Shown here: piece after piece, positions 23,195-35,290 of the stretch
Numbering within the stretch: position 1 is the stretch's first letter
Layout of the letters: the number at the start of each line of letters is the position of its first letter
Source: Platycnemis pennipes
Lineage: Eukaryota; Arthropoda; Insecta; Odonata; Platycnemididae
Assembly (NCBI GenBank): GCA_933228895.1
Contig: OW121846.1
Location: 80,488,064-80,552,063 of the forward strand
Direction: 5' to 3'
Length of the DNA stretch: 64,000 bases
Program-made: the position numbers and the translations under genes
Notes under the pieces: generated by a model
Told to the model about the DNA's origin: nothing
The model's database searches: none
What the model saw: the letters and a program-made list of their open reading frames with translations, nothing else

Positions 23195-23800
23195 CACTAG
23201 AACCCCCAGAGGGGTCATTTTGACACCATCGTGTTTTTAAATTTATTTTTTGATCTCATTTTTTAAGAGAACAGAATTTCTTCTCGTGACTTATAATTTT
23301 TTTATTAGGTGCTCACTTGCATAAATTTTTACTTTCCTAAAATAATTCATTGAGGAGTTAAGTTAGATTTTACCTTGAACGCCCAAATGGGGTCATTTTG
23401 ACCCAAGGGGTTCGTTTGCGCGCTTTATCTCTGCTAAAGGTCCTTTTTTATTTGAATTTTTTTATAATTCTGCTGCATATGTGTTCACTGCTCTCTCGTC
23501 TTATCTTTTTCATTCGGTTACTTATCTTCCAAGTTCGTATCAGTTTCCAAAAAAGTTTTGTTTCCTTTCCCCATCACGTCCTCAATTTTCGTTTTGCTTA
23601 CATGTGGAATATTTAGTAATTACTTTGTTGATATCATCATGCATCGTCAATCTCTGTGGTGTGAGGATAATGCAATTTTGTTTACCCGTGTCGCACGAAT
23701 TTATCAACTTAGTTGACTCCAAATCTAATTATTTCTCTTCGGATGACGAGTGGAGAATAAAACTCGTTCTTACATTGGAAAAGAAAAACCAATTTGAACA

Positions 23801-23908
23801 TTCCACACAAAGGTTTTATTGGTTTCTACCATAGTTTAGACAGTATATGTCATTATAAAAATCGATAATGACATATATTGTAGAAACCAATAAAACCTTT
23901 GTGTGGAA
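23801..23908. repeat. Long hairpin inside piggyBac-like copy 1
   Basis: 29-bp perfect arms (23801-23829 TTCCACACAAAGGTTTTATT...; 23880-23908, its complement), with a second inner stem TATATGTCATTAT/ATAATGACATATA. The equivalent hairpin, with some mismatches, is at 32340-32462 in copy 2. Confidence 0.85.
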
Positions 23909-24419
23909 TGTAAAAAGTGATTTTTCTTTTCCAATCGAATGGTTCCAAAAGGAAAGCCTCAAACTTTGAACTCGTTCTCACAGTGACAGCAAGTGAAGTT
24001 CGTGTATTTGTTGTCCATTGTTCGTGGCTTCGCGGGACGAATTTTCGGTGTGATCGGTATTTTGAAGATAGCTGTGATCAAATATTTCTCAAAGACCAGC
24101 ATAATGTTCTGCTGAAATTCTTTCGGAGCTGCATAAGATTCAATAAGATGAGTCAGATTGTGGAGAGTGTTCATTTGACAAATCCGACGGCAAGCTGACA
24201 TTTGAAACTTGTGTAGAATAAACAGAATCCTCAGAATGTGACGATAAGTACCCATTTGATGAACTCAGTAGAGACACTAGGGAGGGTGGATCTAAAAGTA
24301 AGCTCACTATTTGATATAATATTCATTCACTATTTTCAAGGCACTCGGGGTCAAAGCAAAAGATACCCTCCTTGGAATAATCAGAGGTAGCTATGACAGT
24401 GGAAGGCTACCAGAGAATT

Positions 24420-25670
24420 TCCAGAAGAGTGAAATTAGCAGAAAATGCGAAGAACACAGAACCTTTAGCCTGGTGTTACACATTTCGAAAATACTTACTT
24501 AGATTATTAAGAGAAGAATGGAAGGGAATATCGAAGGGAATCTTTCGGAAAATCAATTCAGGAAAAACCAAGGAGCTAGGGAGGCAATACTCAGCTGTAG
24601 GATACTGGCCAAGAAAATGATACATGTAAACAAGCTGTTGTATGTGGCATTCGTGGACTTGGAATAGGCCTTTGACAACGTGGAATAGAACAAGATGTTC
24701 AAGACACTGGAAGCCATTGGAATGGATTACAAGGATAGAAGAAAAATCTACTGGCTCTACAAGAACCAGGTCACCACAATGCAAATAAAAGACGGAAGGA
24801 AGATAGAAACCAAAATAAATGAAGGAGTCAGAGAATGATTCAAACCTCTCCCCAGTGTTATTCAATATATGAATACCTGGGAGAAGCAATAAGAGACGCA
24901 GAGGAATTCGGTATCAAGGGCATCAAGGTGAATGGCAAAGAAATAAACATGCTCTGGTTTGCTGATGACATTGCAGTTGTAGCAGAAAGTCGAGGGAACT
25001 TGCAAGCATCCCTGCGACTTTGGACTAAGTACTTCAATAATATAATAAGAGCAATACTAATATGAAACTAAAACCCCAGTGTGCGGAAGAGAGAATCAAG
25101 GGTAAATGCCACAATTGGAGCAGTGAAATTAGAACAAGTGGAGTACTTCACGTACCTCGGTAGCACAATAACTTGGGGTGGAAGAAGCTCAACGGAGATC
25201 AAGCGCATAATAGCACAAGCTAAGGAGGCGTTTATGAAGAAGAGACAGCTACTCAAAGAACCTACGGCTGCAAACAAGGAAGCACTTTTTCGTATGGAGC
25301 GTAGTACTCTATGGATCAGAGACATGGAAAATCGGGAAAGCAGCCCAGCGAAGAATTGAAGCCTTCGAAACATGGTGCTCTAGGAGAATGTTGAAGAGTA
25401 AATTGACTGATATAGTGAGGAATGAAGAGGTGTGCAGATGAGAAGATGAAGATGGACATACTTTGAGGCACAATAAATTAGTTAGAAATATAATAGAGGG
25501 GATGATTGAAGGGAAGGTCCCACAAGGAAGACCAAGGGGCAAGTATCTAGAGCAAATAAAGCAGGACGTGAAAGAGAAATCATACCAGGGCGTTACGCAA
25601 TTAACACTAAATAGGTCGTAATGGAGGGCTGCAGTAAACCAATCATAGGATTGAAATACTGACGATGATG
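24420..25670 (+). pseudogene. LINE reverse-transcriptase fragment inside the piggyBac-like element
   Basis: Shifting-frame translation gives AFVDLE*AFDNVE (motif A, near 24650), GVRE...SPVLFNIYEYL (motif B, near 24830-24870, with a frameshift), LWFADDIAVVAES (catalytic motif C, 24952-24990), VEYFTYLGSTITWGGRSSTE (25140-25200) and REDMENRE-type C-terminal sequence. The 3' end is GGAGGGCTGCAGTAAACCAATC, then a GATGATG tail near 25665. It lacks the endonuclease and 5' RT and has stops, so it is 5' truncated. It occupies the same internal position in the sister element at 32.9-34.5 kb. Confidence 0.8.
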
Positions 25671-26109
25671 AAAACTATTTTCATTAGGCTACTCATTTTT
25701 TTTAACATTTTTTCAGATGGTATTTTTAATTTTGGCAGGACAAATCATTCATCATAAAACTGTGTCCATTGCAAAAACAACAAATAAATACGTTTATGTA
25801 AAGTAGGTGACATTTGTTGTTTACTGAGTGTCAACATTTTCGGCAAGAAAAAATGAAATTGAAGAAAAAAAAGAAAATGATTCCAACTCTCAAAGTTGAT
25901 ATGTAAATAAATAGTTATATTGAGAAAAACATTGCTGTAATTAATTGATAAAATCGATAAATGTGAATAACTAGGGCATTATTTAATGAAAAAACACTAA
26001 AAATATAAACATATAAATGCCCTGTGAAAAATTAACTTATTAATTACCGGGGGTCAAAATGACCCCTTTTGGGCGTTGAATGATGCCGAGAAGTCCGGGC
26101 GTCCTAGTG

Positions 26110-26230
26110 TTAAAAGAAAATAAACTTAAAAACTTGTGGGTAAGAAGCGACCGTATATTTGTTCGGAAAGCCGAAGGCAGCGATCGCAATTTTTTATGTA
26201 GTGAAGATGATCTCAAAGACTACAAATAGT
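26110..26230 (+). pseudogene. LINE B ORF1, C-terminal end
   Basis: KENKLKNLWVRSDRIFVRKA, then EGSDRNFLCSEDDLKDYK and a stop at about 26228. This is the conserved end of CR1/L2-type ORF1 proteins and the direct continuation of the module ending at 23191. Confidence 0.8.
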
Positions 26231-26269
26231 AATTATCTCCAAGTTTACCTAAATTAGCATTTAAAACGT

Positions 26270-29160
26270 ATGAACCCATTAATCTAGGCCTTGTAAACTC
26301 TCGGTCACTTTCTTGTCACTTCGAAGAATTTTGTGTACATTTTTCGCCAAAATCACTTGATGTAATCTTTATGACTGAAACCTGGCTTAATGAGAATATC
26401 TCCGACTCGATGGTAAAACTCGCCAACTACAACGTCATCAGACACGACAGAGTGGAAGACGAGGCGGAGGTTGGACTATTTAACTACTCAACCTTATCCG
26501 CTGTTGTTCTACCTACCTCCCCCACGAGTCAACTACCAAGACCAGAATATATTATAGTAGATGTGTCCGGATTTGATTCATCAAAGTTTCTTTTAAGTGT
26601 TGTCTATCGTCCACCAAAAACTGGCTTTCTCTCTATATTCAAAGATGAACTGTAAAGATTTCTCCCTACCTATAATAATATCATCGACTTTGGAGACTTT
26701 AACTCTGATATGTTAAGTGATGGGCATGATAGTCACCATTAATAAACTTTCCATATTCAAACATGTTGCATATAGTACCATTTGCTTTAACCCATCATAC
26801 GGCGACTACTACACTCTTCTCGATCTCTGCCTCGTCAACGATCCCGATAAATTCACTTCTCAATCATTAACTCCGGTCCCATTCCTTTCCTCTCATGACC
26901 TCAACCATATCGATTACAAATTCAAATCAACTCGTCCTCCCTTACCCTCCTATTTTTATCGGGTCTTTTGCAATTTCCACCAAGAAAATTTTCTGGGTGA
27001 CTTAAATTTACTAAATTGGAGTTGTCTGGCGAATTCTGGATATATCGATGATATGGTCAACATATTGAATCCCTGTCTTCTAAGATGTATCAATATCCGT
27101 GCACCAAAGCGAATCTGCCAACCTAAACATCCTACTGCACCTTGGATAACCAATTATATCCACAAACTGGTGTAAAGAAACAGAATTACGAAAGCCTTCA
27201 GTCGGACTCATAATGAATCCGTCTATAAAAAATTCACCAAAATTAGGAATGCGGTCAAATCTCTAGTAATCCAAGCCAAATGACAACACTTTGCCTCATC
27301 TTTCTCCCGTCGCACTACGCCTGCCCAAGTATGGCTTGAACTATGGAACCTTTGCTTAATTTCCAGTAAAGATAATGCTCTACCGATAAATTTATCCCCT
27401 GATGAGCTCAATGATTACTTCTGTTCCGTCCCTCATTTAAGTACTGACGAACCCCTTTAACCTCCCCCCGTCGGAGACCAACTTGTACCATAAAATCATA
27501 CAAAATTTTTATTTTCAATACATTACCCCTTATGACTAAAAATCCTTATTTTATAGTATATAAAACTCAATGGAAACTGATGAAATTCCCCTTGGTATCG
27601 TAAAAGGTCTCTAGCAGTCTTTTCCCCAGTTATCCTTCACATCTTTAAGTACTCGCTATCTCAGCCGGTTACCCAACTTTCTGGAAAGAATCGTTAGTCC
27701 GACCGACGAAGAAGGCTATTTATCATTCTTCCCCTTCCGACTCTTTCCCAATTTCTATTCTATGTGCATTATTCAAAAGTCTTCGAACGTATGGTCCATA
27801 ATCAAACAACTAAATATCTGCTTATAAATGGTAAATTTGATAGTTTTTAATCAGGTTTCCGCAAGGGTTTAGTACACAGGCTGCTCTTTTGTAAGTTACC
27901 AACGCTATTCGCCAAGCTATCGACAAGCAGAAGCTAACTATACTTGTACTGTTTTACCTAAGTAAAGCATTCAATAGAGTTAATCATTCACAGCTTCTCC
28001 GCAGAAAGAAAGAACTTGATTTTCCTTCCCCTGTATTGAACTGGTACGCCTCGTATCTTTATAAACGCTACCAGGCTGTTAAAGATTCACTTGGCAACAT
28101 CTGCCAGTGGAAGCCTGTTGAATGTGGTGTCCCCCTAGGGACCGTTCTGGGACCCTTATTATTCATTATTTACGTCCTTGGTCTTCCAGTTTGCATAACA
28201 ATTGTAACGATATGCTATATGGGATTATTTACGAATATATTATTATATATAAGAGGAGAATATATAATTTTTAGGAGAATATATAATATATTATATATTC
28301 TCCTAAAAATCTTGTGGAAGCGACCGCAAAAGATAATGCAGATAATGCTTCAATTATAAACTGGGTAAAAAAATACTCTTTTGCTCTAAACCAAACTAAG
28401 ACTAAAGTTATGTTAGCTGGGGGTAAATCATACTGAAAATCAAACTTAAACTCTATTAAACTTGACAGCATAGCGAAAGATAAAATTTAAAATGTTTATA
28501 TTCCTTATTCAAATTCTATGAATAATCTTGGTCATACGATGAATAAACATCTATCCTGGAATGAACACATTTCTAATGTTGCCAATAAGATTAGCAAAAC
28601 TTTGTACAAATTAAAATTAAATAGAGATTTACTTTCTATGAATACAAGGAAGCACCTCATCTCTACTCTAATTTTTCCTAATTTGACTACTTCTCCCTGG
28701 TATTTAGCCACCTTATTTCTGAAGAGAACGTAAAATTACAGACATTGCTAGATTCATATGTAAGATTCATGTTCAATCTCCAGCTTGATGATTATATCTC
28801 CCCGTATCTTCGGCAACTTGGATGGCTTGCTTTGTAGAATCACACACAATTCAAGTGGAACGTAACTACTCGCTACATTCCTCTACACCCTTTTCCATAG
28901 CAGGCAACCTGAATATCTCCTAAATATCTTTCCTGTCTCACCGTGTACCCTAACTATAGAAACTAAATCCTCATCCCAATAGCTATACTATCCAGGTCAT
29001 CGCACTGCAACCTTTCAAAATTATTTCCAAGTTGCGGGAGTAAAACTCTGTAACTCCCTTTCCGATTAATTAAAAAACCTGAAGTCTGTATTCCACTTAA
29101 AAAACTGTTTATTTCGCTTGCTGTTGGGAAAATAGTTTTTCTTTTTTCCCTAAAATGTTT
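26270..29160 (+). pseudogene. LINE B ORF2: endonuclease and reverse transcriptase (CR1/L2-like)
   Basis: Endonuclease: MTETWLNENISD at 26371, VVYRPPKTGF near 26600, FGDFNSDML near 26690, LDLCLVND near 26820, and SSHDLNHIDY near 26890. The RT linker follows with APWITNYIHKLV near 27140. RT: QSGFRKGF near 27850, LVLFYLSKAFNRVNH (motif A, with the catalytic Asp changed to Tyr) near 27940, and ECGVPLGTVLGPLLFIIYV (motif B) at 28120-28180. The catalytic FADD region is lost where an AT-palindrome lies (28200-28320). The end shows FALNQTKTKVMLAG and MNNLGHTMNKHLSWNEHISN (28518-28580). Many stops. With its ORF1 this is one old LINE of about 4 kb (without the insert), 3' end near 29160. Confidence 0.8.
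28267..28310. repeat. 44-bp perfect palindrome
   Basis: The left half is ATTTTTAGGAGAATATATAA.. and the right half is its exact complement, centred between 28288 and 28289. A direct partial copy of the arm (AGGAGAATATATAATTTTTA) lies just before, at 28253-28272. It sits in the LINE RT domain where the catalytic motif should be. Confidence 0.85.
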
Positions 29161-29425
29161 TTGTATAATGGTAATACCTACAACTAATGTCTCATTATAT
29201 GTTTATTGCTGAAAAAATACATTGTTGTTCTGCGTCGTACTGATGTATGTTATTTGTGTATTTCTTAAGTGTAATGGGTATCATCCGTATGTGGATATGT
29301 TTTGTATATTCACTATATATTCGCTTTGTATTGTATGCATTTCTATACTCACTGTGTGTTCAGCATATGTGAAATTGTGGAAACCTTGTTGTCAAACTAG
29401 TATATTCTATATTCGCATTCAAACT
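29161..29425. other. LINE B 3' flank, no gene
   Basis: AT-rich sequence after the LINE B coding remnant, possibly its 3' UTR. Nothing recognisable. Confidence 0.35.
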
Positions 29426-29427
29426 AT

Positions 29428-31777
29428 ATGGGTCATTCCACCTCAATTCAACAAACGTTTGTCTCTTAGGGTGTCAGATTTTGATAAAAATTGGTGTACG
29501 GGAACAAAATCAACTCAAACTGAACACCCTCATACATTTTTGTGAAAAAAAATTTTTTGAGTGAATTATGCATGTTTTAATTTATTCACATTTTCAGCAA
29601 AACTTCGAGCCTTAAATCATATTATCACTTATATTTTCGCTTGTAAACGTCATACAGCATTTTTAGTAGCTCTATTTAAAGCTAATTCTTTATTAGATGA
29701 AAATATATAATTAAAAAATTATTTTATCTTCAACCCTATTGTTGTTAATTACTAATGTTTAAAAAATTGTTAATATACTTTCCTCAAATAATCCATCTCA
29801 GAATCGGCCGAAACTTTTTTCCGTAATTTAAACATACCCTGCTAAACATTCCAAAAGTAAAATTTAGTGGCAAATTATAAATATATTTTTTATAAATATT
29901 TAAACATTTACAATTTTCTCTCGTGCGGCCCGTCGGCTCCCACATTTGGAATACATGCAGCAGGTACGCGATGCAAGCCTAAAATTTTCCTAATTACTCA
30001 AGGTCGTGGCTATATGGATTGAAATATATTATAAACTATAAATGCTAACAACAACTGTTATTTGTTCTTTCACTTTTCGAGCAAAATATTGAGTCGATCC
30101 AAATTTCTCTTGAATTTTTGCCACAATCCAGCTTTTTTAGGCAGTGTAGAGAGGACTTAAATTTTTTCACTGCAGGAATTAGCTTCAGCAAATTTTTCCT
30201 TGAGTTGACTAAGCATTTCACACCCTGCTAACTATTATGGGCCGGAGGAAGTTTTTGCTTTTCCCCATTCAATCCCGATTGCTCTTCGATAAAGAGAAGT
30301 AATTTTATGAATTTTTTCTGAGTATTTTCTACTTCTCAATTTTTTCTATGTATCAATTTCGGATAAACTCAGGCTGATTTTTTCTAGCATAGATTGACGA
30401 GGTGAATAAGGTTCACCATCGCTCTCTCCTTGTGAGTCACTGTCATTGGTGGAGCTCTTTGAAGGTAGGGATACATGAGCCTCCGCAAAATGCAAACCAC
30501 AAGGCCCCGATAGTGACAGTACTCCTTCTGCAGCCACTAGCTATTCAGGAACGTCTTCTTGATGACTGATGGTAGACCTTGGTGTGTCACCTTTCGCGAC
30601 TCCCTTGTTAGAAACACTCTGCACTGACGACACAATTTTTTGCCCTCGACCAAAGACATCGCTCTAGTGCTGAAAATTTTCTATTTGTAATATTTGGCAG
30701 TAATTGTATATATTATTAGCACTACGGATAATGCAATGCAATTTAACTGGATTACAACACAGTTTTTGACGATTTGAATAGATGGCAAGAAACGATTTTT
30801 CATTGTTAACGTACGCTGTTTCCACTTTAACACCACTTCTATCCTCGATGAGCTGCAGATCTCTTCGATACATTCAAAGACCTTGTCTCACGAACACTTT
30901 CCTCTCATTGTACCGATGGAGCAAATTTTGACACAATTTTGACAATTAGTTTAAAAAACTATGTAGGAGAAAAAAGAGAAGGCAGACAGCTCTTGAATAA
31001 GAAGATGCACACGCGGTTACAGACCAAAACAAACTGAGATTTCTTCGGTGAATACACGCGGCTGTCAACAAAAACAGGTGCAGCTGGAGGGCCTTCCTTC
31101 AAGCATATAGGCACATACTGCAATGGGCAGATTGGCCACCACCGGGGTCATAATAATAGGGTTCTGAAAGGAAGTGGAAAGGTTTTACCCTCTTGCCCTA
31201 ATCCGCAGGTGCCATAAAATATTTCTTTTAGAGAGAGCTACGTTAACGGAAAACGTCTCAATGCACGAAAAGCCACAGCTGCAGGCTCTCGACCTGAATT
31301 GAAAATGAAATGTTTTTGCATGGATAAAAATATTTGGACACTAAATTCGGAGTTTGCAGTAAATTTGTCTATAGAGATAAAAAGGGTGAGATAGCAAAAA
31401 CGAAGAAATTTTTTTGCTAGAACAAATGATGCTAAAACTTCCATAATTGTAATTTATTTTCATTTCATTTCATCAAAGAATTATACTTGAAGATTCTTAA
31501 AATGGTTTTTCATATTAATTGTCACAGACTATTATCTCAAATAAAATTAATCCGCCTGGAAACTTAAGTGGGACTCAATGGTAACTTTCTCTGCAAACAT
31601 CTATTTAACAGAACAAATAACAATTTTTGTTAACATTTATAGTTTATAATATATTTTATCTCATATAGCCACGACCTTGAGCAATGCGGAAATTTTTAGG
31701 CTTGCATCGCGTGTCTGCTACATGTATTCCAAGTGGGGGAGCCGACGGGCCGCACGAGAGAACGAGAAAGAGAGCAC
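29428..31777 (-). mobile_element. Decayed DNA-transposon-like element with ~150-bp inverted repeats
   Basis: 29915-30075 and 31625-31770 are inverted copies (shared blocks CTCGTGCGGCCCGTCGGCTC, GCGATGCAAGCCTAAA, CTCAAGGTCGTGGCTATATG, ATATTATAAACTATAAATG). GGGTCATTCCACCTCAATTC at 29431 resembles termini I have seen in invertebrate DNA transposons, but no matching right end is visible. Minus-strand remnants between the repeats read LSQLKEKFAEANSCSEKI, then VLSTLPKKAGLWQKF (30060-30230), resembling a TE-associated protein with a KEKF...LPKSWS motif; this match is from memory and uncertain. Two further minus-strand frames, 30346-30537 and 30664-30873, may be parts of the same pseudogene. Stops separate all of them. 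Confidence 0.5.
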
Positions 31778-32339
31778 GTGTTTTTAAATTTATTTTTTGA
31801 CACATTTTTTTAAAAGAACAGAATTTCTTCTCGTAACTTAAATTTTTTTTAAATGTGTTCACCTGCATACATTTTTACCTTCCTAGAATAATCCATTGAG
31901 GAGTTAAATTATATTTTACCTTGAACGCCCAAATTGGGTCATTTGACCCAAGCGTTCATTTGCGCGCTATATCTCTCCGAAAGGTCCTTTTTATTTACAT
32001 TTTTGTATCATTCTGCTGCATATGTAATCACTGCTCTCTCGTCGTATCTTTTTCATTCGGTTACTTATCGTCCAAGTTCGTATCAGTTACCAAGACAGTT
32101 ATGTTTCCTTTCCTCATCACGTCCTCACTTTTCGTTTTGCTTACACGTGGAATATTTAGTAATTACTTTGTTGACATCATCATACGTTGTCAATTTCTGC
32201 GGTGTACGGAGAATGCATTTTTGTTTGCCACTTTGCACGGAATTTATCTACTTACTTGACTCCAAATCTGATTATCTCTCTTCGGATGACGAGTGGAGAA
32301 TAAAACTCGTTCTCACAATGGAAACAAAAACCACTTTGT

Positions 32340-32462
32340 ACATTCCACACAGGGGTTTTATTGGTTTATACCATAGTTACGACAATATATCCCATTATCA
32401 AGATTTATAATGACATATATTGTCGAGACCATGGTAGAAACCAATAAAACATTTGTGTGGAA
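32340..32462. repeat. Long hairpin inside piggyBac-like copy 2
   Basis: ATTCCACACAGGGGTTTTAT at about 32341 pairs with the CAATAAAACATTTGTGTGGAAT arm near 32440, with an inner stem around ATAATGACATATATTGTC. Equivalent to 23801-23908 but with mismatches and a ~15 bp longer loop side. Confidence 0.75.
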
Positions 32463-32929
32463 TATACGAAGTGGTTTTTTGTTTTCCAATCGAGTGGTCC
32501 CACAAAGTAAAGCCTGAAACTTTGAACTCGTTCTCACAGTTACAGTAAGTGAAGTTCGTGTATTTGTTGTCCATTGGTCATGGCTTTTCGGGACAAATTC
32601 GCGGTGTGATAGTTATTTTGAAGATAGCTGTGATAAAAAATGTATCAAAGACCAGCATAATGTTCTGCTGAAATTCTTTCGGAGCTGCATAAGATTCAAT
32701 AAGATGAGTCAGATTGTGGAGAGTGTTCATTTCACAAATTCGACGGTATGCCAACATTTGAAACTTGTGAAGAATAAACAAAATCCTCAGAATGTGACAA
32801 TAAGTACTCATTTGATGAACTCAGTAGATACACTAGGAGGGGCGGATCTAAAAGTAAGCACACTATTTGATATAATAATCATTCACTAATTTCAAGGCAC
32901 TCGGGGTCAAAGCAAAAGTAACCCTCCTT

Positions 32930-34545
32930 GGAATAATTGGAGATAGCTATGACAGTGAAAGGCTACCAGAGGATTTCGAGAAGAGTGAAATGATTGCAAT
33001 CCCGAAGATGACAAGGAGAGAGAAATTTGAAGAACGCAGAACCTTTAGCCTGGTGTCACACACATCGAAAATACTTACTATGATTATTAGCAGAAAAATG
33101 GAAGGGAAGATCAAAGGGAATCTTTAGGAAAATCAATTCGGATTCTGGAAGAAATCAAGGAGCTAGGGAGGCAATACTCAGCTGATTGATACTGGCCGAG
33201 AAAAACATACTCGTAAACAAGCCGTTGTATATGTCATTCGTGGACTTGGAAAAGGCCTTTGACAACGTCGAATGGAACAAGATGTTCAAGATTCTGGAAG
33301 CAATTGGAATAGACTACAAGTAATTAAGAATAATCTATAGCCTCTACAAGAACCTGGTCATCACAATGCGAATGAAAGACGGAAGGAAGATAGAAACCAA
33401 AATAAATAAAGGAGTCAGAGAAAGATGCGACCTCTAGACTTGGAAAAGGCCTTTGACAACGTCGAATGGATAAGATTTTCAAGATACCCACAGTAGGAGT
33501 GAAATTGGAACAACTGGAGTACTTCACGTACCTCCGTAGCACTTTAGCTTGGGATGGAAGAAGCTCAACGGAGATCAAGCGCAGAAAAGCACAAGATAAG
33601 AAGACGTAATTGAAGAAGAGACAACTACTTTGCTCAAAGAACCTGATTTCTAATTTTGGAAGGACAAATCATTCATCATAAAACAGTTCAAACTGGAAAA
33701 ACAAGACCCACAGAGGCACAGAGGATATTGTTATCAAGGGAATCAAGGTGATTGGCGAAGAAATAAACATGCTCTGGTTTGCTAATGACATCGCAGTTGT
33801 AGCACAAAGTCAAGAGGACTTGCAAGCGTCCCTGACCACTATCGACCAAGTACTTCAAGTATATAATATGAGCAACAATAAGAAGAAATTAAACCTAGTG
33901 TGCGGAAGAGAGAATCAAGAGGAAATACCACAATTGGAGGAGTGACTTTGGAACAAGTGGAGTACTTCACGTACCTCGGTAGCACTATCACTTGGGATGG
34001 AAGAAGCTCAACGGAGATCAAGCGCAGAATAGCACAAGATAAGGAGGCGTTTATGAAGAGACAGCTACTGTTCTCGAAGAACCTACGGCTGCAAACAAGG
34101 AAGCACTTTATCGTATGGAGCGTAGTACTCTATGGATCATAGATACGGGAAATCGGGAAAGCAGACCAACGAAGAATTGAAACCTTCGAAACATGGTGCT
34201 GGAGGAGAATATTGAAGATTAAATGGACTGATAAAGTGAGGAACGAAGAGATGTACAGAAGAGCAGATGAAGAAAGGACAATATGGAATACCCTACGGCA
34301 GAGAAGAACCAGATGGATCGGACATACCATGATACACAATGAATTAGTTATAAATATAATGGAAGGGAAGATTGAAGGGAAGGTCCCGCGAGGAAGACCT
34401 GAGGTACAAGTATACAGGGAAAATAAAGAAAGACATGAAAGAGAAAACATTAAAGAGGGTGTGGGTATTAACACTAAATAGGGCATAATGGAGGGCTGCA
34501 GTAAACCAATCGTAGGATTGAAATACTGATGATGATGAAAACCAT
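32930..34545 (+). pseudogene. LINE reverse-transcriptase fragment inside copy 2
   Basis: Same LINE family as 24420-25670. FVDLEKAFDNVEWNKMFKIL is readable at 33238-33300. The catalytic motif here reads LWFANDIAVVAQS (33772-33810), with the second Asp-region residue changed to Asn. The C-terminal part gives VEYFTYLGSTITWDGRSS, TRWIGHTMIHNELV and MEGKIEGKVPRGRPE (34310-34410). The 3' end is GGAGGGCTGCAGTAAACC plus a GATGATGATG tail at 34540. There is a partial internal duplication at 33430-33700. Inactive. Confidence 0.8.
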
Positions 34546-34979
34546 TTTCATTAGGGTACTCAATTTTTTTACAATTTTTCTGATGGTATTTCTAATTTTG
34601 GAAGGACAAATCATTCATCATAAAACAGTGCAAACTGCAAAAACAATAAATAAATACATTTAAATAATGTAGATGACATTTGTTGTTAACTGAGTGCCAC
34701 CATTTTAGGCAAAAAAAATAAAATTGAAGAAAAACGAGAAAATGATTCCAACACTCAAAGTTGATGTTTCAATAAATAGTTATATTGATAAACATTGATC
34801 TAATGATCCGAAAAAATCGATGAATGGGAATAATTTGGACATAATTGAATGAAAAAACACTGAAAATGTAAACATATAAATGCCTTGTAAGAAATTAACT
34901 CATTCCTCATGACCGGGAGTCAAAATGACCCCATTTGGGCGTTGAATGATGTCAAGAAGTCCGGGCGTCCTAGTTTTAA

Positions 34980-35290
34980 AAGGCTTAGAAAGTCAATCGT
35001 CCTATTAATAACGAGAGAAAGCTGAAAAATAAACTAACTTTAACAAAAGTATGGTACATTCCTCACAATTGGACGATTTCAAAAAGGTTTATTGCACAAA
35101 TTATTCAAACTACAGCTTTAGATGGAACGGAATTTTTAATAACGTCTCCCGGGCACAGCAATGGCGACCACCAGAGCTGGGCAAATCGTCCCTCCATGAC
35201 GTAGAGATGAAAGTGAATACGATTTTCGCCAAGTTCTCTCTTGTATTACTCTGAGGAAGGAGTAGTAGAGTAATGAACTACTAAAAAAAA
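34980..35290. other. No recognisable gene
   Basis: Short stretch between the piggyBac-like element and a LINE 3' fragment. Nothing identifiable. Confidence 0.35.

Larger units (their letters stand above)
23195..26109 (+). mobile_element. Non-autonomous piggyBac-like element, copy 1 (carries a LINE fragment)
   Basis: The right end reads ...GTCCTAGTG followed by TTAA (26110-26113); the left end reads TTA-CACTAGAACC (TTAA with one A lost). The subterminal inverted similarity is GGGGTCATTTTGAC (23211-23224) against GGGGTCAAAATGACCCC (26049-26065). The same CACTAGAACC/GGTTCTAGTG termini border the piggyBac element at 40449. It inserted into LINE B ORF1, because ORF1 protein motifs continue on both sides. 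No transposase is visible. The interior holds a large hairpin (23801-23908) and a truncated foreign LINE (24420-25670). A sister element is at 31778-34975. Confidence 0.75.
31778..34975 (+). mobile_element. Non-autonomous piggyBac-like element, copy 2 (carries a LINE fragment)
   Basis: Collinear with 23230-26109: the same CGTGTTTTTAAATTTATTTT start, the CCTTGAACGCCCAAAT block, an internal hairpin, a foreign LINE piece and the right end GTCCGGGCGTCCTAG, then TT and TTAA (34976-34979). The first ~35 bp of the left terminus is missing, where the inverted-repeat element abuts. The LINE part contains an extra shuffled piece (33430-33700) that repeats the segments TACTTCACGTACCTC and CAAATCATTCATCATAAAAC found further on. 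Confidence 0.7.
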
